Assembly (NCBI GenBank): GCA_902803635.1 | Contig: CADCQU010000070.1 | Span: 1 to 19,738, forward strand | Direction of reading: 5' to 3' | DNA length: 19,738 bases | Source: an uncultured Lachnospiraceae bacterium | GTDB lineage: Bacteria > Bacillota > Clostridia > Lachnospirales > Lachnospiraceae | Shown: positions 8,403-17,500 of the stretch, in pieces | Position numbering within the stretch: position 1 is the stretch's first letter | Layout of the letters: every line of letters begins with the position of its first letter | Notes under the pieces: generated by a model | Told to the model about the DNA's origin: nothing | Seen by the model: the letters and a program-made list of their open reading frames with translations, nothing else | The model's database searches: none | Translations under genes and position numbers: made by a program

Positions 8403-8474
8403 GCTCCTGCGGGATTTCGGGAGCGCGAGAGCACGGGTCAAGCCGTGTATCGGAAAACGGGCATTTTGATGCCC
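8403..8474 (+). other. Three small hairpins in the leader before the peroxidase gene
   Basis: The 106-base gap contains three inverted repeats in a row: GCTCC (8403-8407) with GGAGC (8420-8424); CACGG (8432-8436) with CCGTG (8443-8447); and GGGCAT (8459-8464) with ATGCCC (8469-8474) across a TTTG loop. None is followed by a T-run. They may form a structured 5' leader or mRNA-processing site for the peroxidase gene. Such short stems can also occur by chance in GC-rich DNA, and no known riboswitch class was recognised. Confidence 0.3.
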
Positions 8475-8503
8475 AAACCATGTCAATGTGGAAGGAGGAT
8501 TCT

Positions 8504-9049
8504 ATGAAAACTGTGTATGATTTTACGGTAAAGGACAGGAAGGGAAACGAGGTGAGCCTTAAGGAGTATGCGGGCAAGGTTCTTCTTATTGTGAACACGG
8601 CCACCGGCTGCGGCTTTACCCCGCACTACGAGCCGCTGGAGGCGATGTATAAGGAGCTGCGGGACAGGGGCTTTGAGATTCTGGATTTCCCCTGCAACCA
8701 GTTTGCCAACCAGGCGCCCGGCGATGAGAACGAGATCCACGAGTTCTGCACGCTGAAGTTCGGGACGGAGTTCCCGCAGTTTAAGAAAATCGACGTCAAC
8801 GGTGAGAGCGCGGACCCGCTCTTTGCCTTCCTCGCCACGGAGAAGCCCTTCGAGGGCTTCGGCAAGGGGCTGAAAAATGCCGCACTGAAGAAATTTGCCG
8901 ACATGAACAACAAGAAGTATGGCGAGAAGGCCTACATCAAATGGAATTTCACGAAGTTTTTGGTGGACCGCGAGGGCAAGGTGCTCGCACGGTTTGAGCC
9001 CACGGTCAATATGGACGAGGTCAAGGACGCGGTCGTGGCGGCCCTGTGA
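8504..9049 (+). CDS. Glutathione peroxidase family protein (cysteine type)
   Basis: Thiol peroxidase of 181 residues, normal for bacterial members, which reduces hydrogen peroxide and organic hydroperoxides. The start at 8504 follows GGAAGGAGG; the upstream in-frame ATG at 8480 has no such site. The thioredoxin-fold active site is visible as NTATGCGFTPHYEPLEAMY with peroxidatic Cys36 (8609-8611), which is selenocysteine in animal enzymes. It is followed by FPCNQFANQAPGD with the active-site Gln, EFCTLKFGTEFPQF, and KWNFTKFLVDREGKV with the Trp-Asn pair. Family knowledge: bacterial cysteine-type members usually use thioredoxin rather than glutathione as reductant. There is no signal peptide, so it is cytoplasmic. 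It would fit oxidative-stress defence in an anaerobe; a link to the NRPS product is speculative. Confidence 0.93.
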   Translation: MKTVYDFTVKDRKGNEVSLKEYAGKVLLIVNTATGCGFTPHYEPLEAMYKELRDRGFEILDFPCNQFANQAPGDENEIHEFCTLKFGTEFPQFKKIDVNGESADPLFAFLATEKPFEGFGKGLKNAALKKFADMNNKKYGEKAYIKWNFTKFLVDREGKVLARFEPTVNMDEVKDAVVAAL

Positions 9050-9086
9050 GGTTGTATTTTAAATATTTAATAAGGAGGAACATGCC

Positions 9087-11354
9087 ATGAAGAAAAGAAA
9101 CTGGAACATTTTGTGGGCCTTGCTTCTTTGCATTTGCCTGGTCTTTGGACAGGTGCCGGCGACGGCAGCGGCGGCAGGGGCATTTGCCGAGGAAGATGCG
9201 GAGGCCGTGACCGAGGAGGAGATGGCCTCGGCGGGACTTGTGCAGGCATTTACGGTTTATGAGGAGGCCGAGGGGGCGGAGAAGGAGGAGGCAGCAGGCT
9301 CCCTTCTCGATCAGCTGTCGGGGCTTCTTGGCGGAGAGTCCGGCGAGCTTCTCTCGAGGCTGAAGGAGCTTCTGGGGAGTTCGTCGGGAGCCGTGGAAAA
9401 GCTGAAGGAGCTTCTGGGCGGCTCTTCCCAGATTCTGGATATACTTAAAACGCTGGTGAAGGAACTGCTGAAGGATCCGTCTTCGGCCGTCGGAAAAATC
9501 CGGGACCTCATCGACATGCTCAGCGGGAACATGCCGATTTCGTACATGTATCTTGAAGTAATAAAGCCGGAACCGGGGAAAGCCTGTACGCCCAGGCAGC
9601 TTATCCCGCCTGCGGAGGAGGAGGCTAACTACACGGTGGAACGCGCGGTGTACGTGAAGGACGGTGCCGAGTCCGAAGCTGCGCGGGTCTTTGCACCGCT
9701 CGAGGAATTCCAGCTCCGCGTTACCTTCAAGGCGAAGGAAGGAAAGCATTTTGGGAGCCAGCTCTATACGAGCTATTTGGCAGATCTGGAGAGCGTTACG
9801 GTGGAGAAGCTCACCCGGGAGACCGCGACGCTCCTTTACGTCGTGAAGGCCTTGAACACCAAAGGGGTGATCGAGAAGGTCTCACTCACGTTGGAAGGAC
9901 CGCTTGGCGGACAGAACTCCTCCGATTTCCGTCCCATTTGCAGCACTTTGGAGACGGCGAACTACTACATCGGCGGCGTGGAGTGGTGCGATGCCAAAGG
10001 AGAGCCTCTGGAAGACGAAGTGTCATTTGTCACCGGAAAAACGTACTATATGATTATCTACCTGAATCCGGACGATGGGTGCTGGTTCGTCGATGGGAAG
10101 ACGGCGGCCGAGATTACTGGCGGGGAGCTGGTCGGAAAGCTTAGAATCGAGAGCGAGCAGTATGACGGCGTTCTGCAGACAAATGCCCAGGCGGTCGTTT
10201 CTGTCACGGCGGAGGAGGCTCAGGAAGGACTCATCCAGAGAATCAACCTTTCCTTCACGAAGCCGGAGGAAGGAACGGAGTTTGTGGTGAAAGGGAAGGA
10301 GCTTGCGCCACGACTCGCCCTCGAAATCCCGGAGGATTCTCCCTATGCCTTCGCCGATGCGTACAATGCCTGGTTTTGTCTGGAGCACGGCGAGCCGGTG
10401 GAAGACGGCGTCTATGAAGTGAAAAAGGGGGAATCGTTTAATTGCTACACAATTCTGAAGGCAAATGCATCGCATACCTTCTATACGCACCCGTTGATTA
10501 CCATCGAGGACGCGGATGAAGCGAAGGTGGATGCCCTTTCGGAGGATGGTACGACCATCGGCATCTTTTTCAGTTTCTACATTCCGCAGCCGGAGGAACC
10601 GGATGTCGTTGACCTTACGACCGTAGATACAATGCAGCAGCCGGGCGAGGGCGGGAGCGTTAACGTCGAGATTACCAACCTGGACGGGACACCTTCTGAG
10701 TGCGGCGGCGAAACACGGGGCGGCATTGACTTTGGATCAGGTTTTCAGGAGGGTACCAAATTTAATATGACCGCCGTCCCGGATGCGGGCTACACCTTTG
10801 CGGGCTGGTATGAGAGCGACGAGTTGAAGGTTCACTCTGGCGAGGGCGGCTGGTATTACCCGGATCGACTTCTGAGCAAGAATGCCACGTACAGCTATGT
10901 TACCAAGGCGGGCGAGACGCTCTACATCTGCGCGGTGTTCGACGGTGGTGCGGCCAAGGTGAAGACCCGCTACGTCTACCAGTGCGAGAAGAACGAGGTC
11001 TACCGCTACACGACCAATAAGGATGTCGTGAAGAAGCTTCGCGACGAAGGCTGGAGCTACAAGAAGGTCTTCCGTGTACCCGCGCAGGGCACAGAGAAGG
11101 CCTACTGGGTCTACAACAAGAGCACGAAACGTTACCGCTACACCAACAAGCTTTCCTACGCGAAGAAGATGAAGAACGCCGGAAATAAGGCGGGCGTCGC
11201 CTTCTACCAGTCGGAGAAGCGGAGCGTTCCGATCTACGAGCTTGTCAAGGGGAACACGTACTTCTACACGATGAAGAAGAGCGAGGCGAAGGCCAGGATC
11301 AAGGATGGCTGGACGTACAAGCAGGTCGCGTTTTATGGCGAACCGAAGGCATAA
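9087..11354 (+). CDS. Secreted multidomain surface protein with Ig-like units and C-terminal aromatic repeats
   Basis: 755 residues, 37 bases after the peroxidase stop, with AAGGAGG at 9072-9078; an ATG at 9082 is out of frame. Residues 1-~30 form a signal peptide (KKRNW, hydrophobic core, cleavage near ATAAAAGAF). Residues ~35-70 are Glu/Ala-rich. Residues ~72-155 form an amphipathic helical stretch with a repeated LKELLG motif. From ~160 to ~500 there are three diverged Ig-like units. Residues ~508-625 contain GYTFAGWYESDE, like InlB-type B repeats. Residues ~627-755 carry about three aromatic, lysine-rich units (VYRYTTN..GWSYKKVF, KRYRYTNKLSYAKKM, TYFYTMKKSEAK..GWTYKQVAFYG) resembling DUF5648-type repeats, plausibly binding the cell wall. 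No LPXTG or membrane anchor is seen. The role is probably extracellular binding or adhesion; the ligand is unknown. Confidence 0.85.
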   Translation: MKKRNWNILWALLLCICLVFGQVPATAAAAGAFAEEDAEAVTEEEMASAGLVQAFTVYEEAEGAEKEEAAGSLLDQLSGLLGGESGELLSRLKELLGSSSGAVEKLKELLGGSSQILDILKTLVKELLKDPSSAVGKIRDLIDMLSGNMPISYMYLEVIKPEPGKACTPRQLIPPAEEEANYTVERAVYVKDGAESEAARVFAPLEEFQLRVTFKAKEGKHFGSQLYTSYLADLESVTVEKLTRETATLLYVVKALNTKGVIEKVSLTLEGPLGGQNSSDFRPICSTLETANYYIGGVEWCDAKGEPLEDEVSFVTGKTYYMIIYLNPDDGCWFVDGKTAAEITGGELVGKLRIESEQYDGVLQTNAQAVVSVTAEEAQEGLIQRINLSFTKPEEGTEFVVKGKELAPRLALEIPEDSPYAFADAYNAWFCLEHGEPVEDGVYEVKKGESFNCYTILKANASHTFYTHPLITIEDADEAKVDALSEDGTTIGIFFSFYIPQPEEPDVVDLTTVDTMQQPGEGGSVNVEITNLDGTPSECGGETRGGIDFGSGFQEGTKFNMTAVPDAGYTFAGWYESDELKVHSGEGGWYYPDRLLSKNATYSYVTKAGETLYICAVFDGGAAKVKTRYVYQCEKNEVYRYTTNKDVVKKLRDEGWSYKKVFRVPAQGTEKAYWVYNKSTKRYRYTNKLSYAKKMKNAGNKAGVAFYQSEKRSVPIYELVKGNTYFYTMKKSEAKARIKDGWTYKQVAFYGEPKA

Positions 11355-11363
11355 GGCTTTTCC

Positions 11364-11398
11364 GGGCGGGGGCGCAGCCCCCGCCTTTTTGCTTTTTT
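11364..11398 (+). terminator. Rho-independent terminator
   Basis: A perfect 9-bp stem GGCGGGGGC (11365-11373) and GCCCCCGCC (11377-11385) with a GCA loop is followed directly by TTTTTGCTTTTTT. It sits ten bases after the stop codon of the 755-residue protein. It ends that transcript and separates it from the next gene, which has its own promoter. Confidence 0.93.
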
Positions 11399-11422
11399 GG
11401 CAATGACAAGTCTGAAATTTTC

Positions 11423-11451
11423 TTGTTTTGTGAGGGAATTTGAAATATGAT
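11423..11451 (+). promoter_or_regulatory. Sigma70/SigA-type promoter of the giant surface protein
   Basis: TTGTTT (11423-11428), then a 17-base spacer, then TATGAT (11446-11451), in the only AT-rich stretch of this 185-base gap and just after the terminator. Transcription would start near 11458 and give a leader of about 80 bases. The -35 box matches the consensus at four of six positions and the -10 box at five of six. Confidence 0.65.
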
Positions 11452-11539
11452 AGAGACAGAAGCAGGATAGACTTTCCGGGGAGCGGGGACTTGCAGGAAT
11501 CGGCGGTTTTCCGGAACATTTGACAAAGGAGGAAGGTTA

Positions 11540-14500
11540 ATGAAAAAGAAAAGAGCAAGACGGATTTTGTCGCTTCTTCTGGTCGCGGCCATGCTGCTGG
11601 GCTCCGTGCAGGTGCCGGCATTTGCCGCGCAGACGGAGGCGAAGGAATCGGCAAATGCCGGGGAAGCGTCTGTAGGAGAGGCGGCTTCGGCAAATGACAG
11701 AGAAGCGAAAGCTGAGCAGGCGGCTTCGACGGATGCCGGAGAAGCGCCTTTGGAGCAGCTGGCTTCGGAGGATGCCGATTCAGCAAATGCACAAGAGCTG
11801 AACGCTGCCGCGGAATCAGACGGGAAGCCTGCCGGGGCGGATGGGAAAACTGCCTCAGCGGATGAGGCTGTTTCCGAGGAAGGCGAACCGAAGGAAGGCG
11901 AATCGACCGCCGGCGTCAACCTCTTGGAGGGCGAGACGAAGCTGGAGGCGATGACTCTGGGCGCGGACCTTACGCTCACAGGGAATTATGTCCTTGATGG
12001 CGGGTGTTTGAATCTCGACGGCCATACCCTGACCATCAACGGGAACCTTCTGCAAAGCGACGGGGACATTCTGGTCAATGGCGGCACCCTCGTGGTGACG
12101 GGCGACTATCGGATCCAGAACCGGAAGAGCGACGGCGACTACGAGTGGTGCGGCGGCGCCCTCGTGATGACAAAGGCCACGGACAACGTGCGCGTGGATG
12201 GCGAATTCTATGTGAGCGGCGACACGGGTTACTGGAACGCTGCCGGCCAATGGCAGAAGGAAATGCTGACGGCGGGCACGCTGACCATCGGCCGGGGTCT
12301 GCACCAGCTTTATCGAAACGACGGTTTCCGCGCGATGGGCGAGCATAAGACCATTTTTGCGGGAGCCGCAGCCAACGGGGAAACATCGAAAAAATGTTCT
12401 GTTTCCTTCACGAGCCCGGACTCTTGCCTTGGCATGATTGAGATGGCGGAGGACGTGGAGATAGACTGGACGGGCTATTTCAATGTCGAAACGCTTGGAA
12501 ACGACGTGGCCGTGACGGCCCCCGTCGGCGTGGGCGAGGGAATCACAATTTACAGCAACAGTGCCCGTATGAACTTTAATGGACACAACCTTACCGTGAA
12601 CGGAAACGTGCGGAACCTTGTCGGGGAACTTTACGTCGGCGGGGCGCATTTGGCAGGGTCATCGTCGAGCGACGACCTTCCGCCCTCGGAGGGCGACAAT
12701 GGCCTTGCGGGCGAGGCCTTCGACCCGGAAAAGGCCGGGAGCCTGGCCATCTGCGGGGATTTCCTGCAGCAGGACGGCGACCTCGTCGCGGACGGCGGCA
12801 AGGTACGCGTGGACGGCGACTGGCGTATCCAGCACCGGAAGGACGACGGAACCTACGAGTGGTGCAACGCCGCCCTCGTGATGACAAATGAATTCGACGA
12901 CGTGCGCGTGGGCGGCGACTTTTATATCAGCGGCGACACGGGCTACTGGAACCTTGCCGGTGTGTGGCAGAAGGAAATGCTGACGGCGGGCACGCTGACG
13001 ATTGGCCGGAGCCTGCACCAGCTCTATCGGAACGACGGCTTCCGCGCGCAGGGTGAGCATAAGACCATTTTTGCGGGAGCCGCAGCGGAAGGTGGAACCT
13101 CAAAAATCTGCTCCGTCTCCTTCGCAAGCCCGGACTCCTGCCTTGGCATGATCGAGATGGCGGAGGACGTGGAGATCGACTGGACGGGCTATTTCAATGT
13201 CGAAACGCTTGGAAACGACGTGGCCGTGACGGCCCCCGTCGGCGAGGGTGAGGGAATCACCATTTACAGCGAAAAAGCCCGGATGAGCTTCAACACGCAC
13301 AGGCTTACCGTGAACGGAAACGTGCGGAACCTTGTCGGGGAACTCTACGTCGGCGGAGAGCACATTGGCCTTGCGGCCTATGAGGACGGGAAGGCCGGGA
13401 GCCTTGAAATCCACGGTGACTTCCTGCAGCAGGACGGCGACCTTGTCGCGGACGGAGGCAGGGTGTACGTGACCGGCGACTGGCGCATTCAGCACCGGAC
13501 GGGTGACGGAACCTACGAGTGGTGCGGCGCCGCCCTCGTGATGACAAATGCATACGACGACGTGCGCGTGGATGGGGACTTCTATGTGAGCGGCGACACG
13601 GGCTACTGGAACCTTGCCGGGGCGTGGCAGAAGGAAATGCTGACGGCGGGCACGCTGACGATTGGCCGGGGTCTGCACCAGCTCTATCGAAACGACGGCT
13701 TCCGCGCACAGGGAGAGCATAAGACCATTTTCGCGGGGGCTGCAAGGGGCGAGAATCCGGCGGGCGAGGCGCAGCTTGCGGGAGCGGCCTCGAAAGCCTG
13801 CACCGTCTCCTTTGCGAGCCCGGACTCCTGCCTGGGCGTCATTGCGATGGGCGACGACGTGGACATTTCCTGGACGGGGTATTTCAATGCCAAGACGCTT
13901 GGGAACTACGTGACCATCACGACACCCACCGGGGCGGGCGAGGGCATCACGATGTACAGCGAAAGGGCCCGCATGGACTTTAACGGCAACAGGCTCACCA
14001 TCAACGGGAACGTGCGAAACCTTGTCGGCGAGTTTTATGTCGGCGGAGCCCACGACGGGTTGGAGGACCTGGAGGTTGAGCCGATCGGCAGCCTCGTGGT
14101 CAACGGAGACCTCCTCCAGCAGGATGGCGACCTAATCGTGGATGCCGGGCACGTGACCGTGACCGGCGACTGGCGCATCCAGCATCGGAAGGACGACGGA
14201 ACCTACGAGTGGTGCGGCGCCGCCCTCGTGATGACAAATGAATTCGACGATGTTCGTGTCGGCGGAGACTTCTATGTGAGCGGCGACACGGGCTATTGGA
14301 ACCTTGACAATGTCTGGCAGAAGGAAATGCTCACGGCGGGAACGCTTACGCTCGCGGGCAGCTTCTACCAGCTGTACCGAAACGACGGCTTTCGGGCAAC
14401 GGGTGCCCACAAAACCGTCCTTGCCGGAGAGGGCTCAGCGGCCGTGCAGTTTGGAAGTTCGGACAGCTACTTTGCCACGCTGGAGCTTGCAAATGCGCCG

Positions 14501-17500
14501 GAAAACTACATTTTCAGCCGCGTCCCGTGCTGGACGAAGGTCCTATACAACGGGGAGGAGCTGACGGAGGCTGATTTCCCGTTCACCGGCATTGTTAATA
14601 CGGCGGAGGGGACGATAACCCTCACCAAATGGCCTGCGGATTCGGCAAATATTGAGATTCCATCGGAGATTCAGGGCTTTACGGTCACGGGGCTTGGCGC
14701 GGAAATCTTTAAGGACTGCGCCAATCTTGAGACGGTCACGCTGCCCGGGTCGCTCGTCGAGATCAAGGAGCGGGCATTTGCCGGCTGCGCATCTCTTGCT
14801 GAGATTAACTTCCCGGCATCGCTCACCACGATTGGCGGCGAGGCCTTCCGGAACTGTACCGCTCTTGCGTCGGCGGACTTCCCGGCATCGCTCACCACGA
14901 TTGGCGGCGAGGCCTTCCGGAACTGTACCGCTCTTGCGTCGGCGGACTTCCCGGCATCGCTCGCCACCCTCGGCAGCAACGCCTTCCGGGACTGCAAGCA
15001 GCTTGCCGCCGCGGCCTTTGCGGTGGGCGGCGTTCTGGAGAGTATCGGCAGCTCGGCCTTCGAGGGCTGCGAGAGCCTTCTGGAAATCCGGGTGCCGGAC
15101 GGCACGACACGGATCGATGCCTACGCCTTCTACGGCTGCAAGAGCCTGAAGAAGGCCGTCGTTCCCGGGACCGTGAAGGAGATGGGGAACCAGGTCTTCC
15201 GGAACACGCCCCTTGCCTCCGCCGGCCCCATCGGCTCCGACGCGGACTACGAGTTCGGCTGGACGCTGGCCATCCCCGGCTATGCCTTTGACTTCATCGA
15301 GACGCTGGAGAGGGCCGAGCTTCCGGAGACCCTCACAAAGATTGGGAAATACGCCTTCTCGGAGTGCCATGCGCTTCGGGAGGTGGTCCTTCCGGCGGGG
15401 CTTACGGAAATCGGCGAGACGGCCTTCTATATGTGCCGGAGCCTAACAAATATCGAGGTCCCGGCGGGCGTGACCGTTCTTGCACGTGACACCTTCCACG
15501 AGTGCCGTGCCCTTGAAGATGTCGTCCTCCATGATGGCCTCACGGAAATCGGGCGCTCCTGCTTCGAGGACTGCGTCTCCCTCCCCTACCTGGAGATTCC
15601 GGAGGGGGTGACGACGATCCGCGCGTATGCCTTCTGGAACTGCGAAGCCCTGGAGCAGCTCTTCCTCCCGGAAAGCGCGGTGACGCTGGAAGAGAATCTG
15701 GTCAAAAAGACCGACAACATCCTGCTGTACGTATTTCCGGGGAGCGCTGCGGAGCAGTATGCGATTGCAAATGACCTTCCTTACACAAACCCGGTCGCTT
15801 TGGGCCGTATGCTTACGGCAAATGTCCTTGACGAGGAGGGCAAGGAGCTTACGGGCAGCTACACGGTTTCCTGGTATGACGCGGCAAATGACACCCTCCT
15901 TGGGACGGGCAAGAAGCTTCGGAACGTCGCGGAGGGGACAAATGTCCTTTGCAAGGTCGTTCTCGGTGAGAGTTATGGACGCCTGTACTCCCAGCCGGAT
16001 TATGCGACGATTACCGTGGGCAATACGGATGCCAAGGTGGACATCCCACTTTCACCCTTTGCGAAGGCCTCGGTCCGCGGAACCGTGAAGGATGCCGACG
16101 GCAATGCCATTTCCGGTGCCGCGGTGCTCCTCCGCCAGACCTTCAACGGCATGTACGAGGACACACGGGAGGTACGGACCGACGAAAACGGCGGGTTTGC
16201 ATTTGCCGAAATCAGCATGACAAAGACCACGGTCACGGTGTCGGCGGACGGATATTATGACCAGACGGCGACCGTCAGCGAGGCGCAGTTTGCCGGCGAA
16301 AAGGCCATCGAGGCCGTCCTCGAAAAAATTCCGGAGGACAAGGTGAACCTCGAAATTCTCGTCAGGGAGGCCTACGCGCCCGACGAGGAGGAGGAGATCG
16401 GCGAGCTGCGGAGTACCGCCGGGCTTGTATTTACAGTATATAACGAAACGAAAGGCAAGCAGTTAAAGGAAAATGACGATTTCCGTATCCAGTATCCCTT
16501 CCTGACGCTCCGCGGCGACGCGGCGGCTGCGGGCGATACGCTCCGGCTCTCGCTTGCGGAGGGCGGAACGCTCACGGCGGCCGATACGACCGTCACGCTT
16601 GATGGCAATCGCTGCGGGAACGTCTCCTGGACGCTGGTCCGGAACGGAAGGGTCCGCTTTGCGGGCATCCAGCCGGCCGGGAAAAAGGGAGTCGCCGTCA
16701 TGCTCTTCGAGAATGCGGAAGGCAGCCTCGTGGAGTCCGGGGACGCGACCACCTACTACGAGAGCGGCTCGCTGCCGCAGGGATCGTACATGGCCGTCTT
16801 CCTGGAGAAATCCAGCCTGCTTCGGAGCGTCGAGAGTATCGCCATGCTCGGCATGATGGGCCTTTCCCCGACGACGGACTACACGCTGTGTACGGTGCAA
16901 GTGTCAAATGGCTCCGTCACCGTGGTGGACGGCATAAAGGTGCCGGCATTTGACGAGAGCAAGCTCTATTACACGGTCGCGGATCAAACACGCGTCTGGG
17001 CAAATTACAAGGCGGCCTCTACCGGCCAGTACGTGACCGTCCGCGCGATGTACGAGATTGACGAAAAATACGCGAGCGAGGGGGAGACGCTTCTTCTGGA
17101 GATTCCAGAGGGCCTGACATTTGTCGAGAGGAGCCTCACGGTCGGCGGGAAGTCGGCGGCCTGCACGGTGGCTGAGAACGAGGACGGAACAGCGTCCGTG
17201 ACAATCCCGGTGAACGCCCGGAAGAGCACGGTCCGCTTCTATGTCCTGCCGAATCATGCGGGGACGAAGACGCTGCACGGATACCTCTATTTCCGGCAGG
17301 GAGGCGCGGGTGCGACGCAGCCCATCGGCTCCGCCTCAATCGAGGTTGCCAACGCCGCACTCCATGTGCCGGCCGAGACCAGCCAGAAGCGGATTACCGT
17401 TACGGGCAAGGCCATCGCGGGCTGTGACATTACGGTCTACGACAACGGGACGAAGGTCGGGACGACCACCTCGAACAGGAACGGTTCCTGGAGCCTTTCC

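Noticed and set aside
8459..8474. Hairpin GGGCAT-TTTG-ATGCCC as a terminator of the dehydrogenase gene
   Set aside because: The stem is only 6 bp and is followed by AAACCATG, not a T-run.
14808..14962. Tandem repeat as a CRISPR-like or regulatory array
   Set aside because: The copies are directly adjacent with no spacers, and they encode exactly one LRR unit each in the reading frame.
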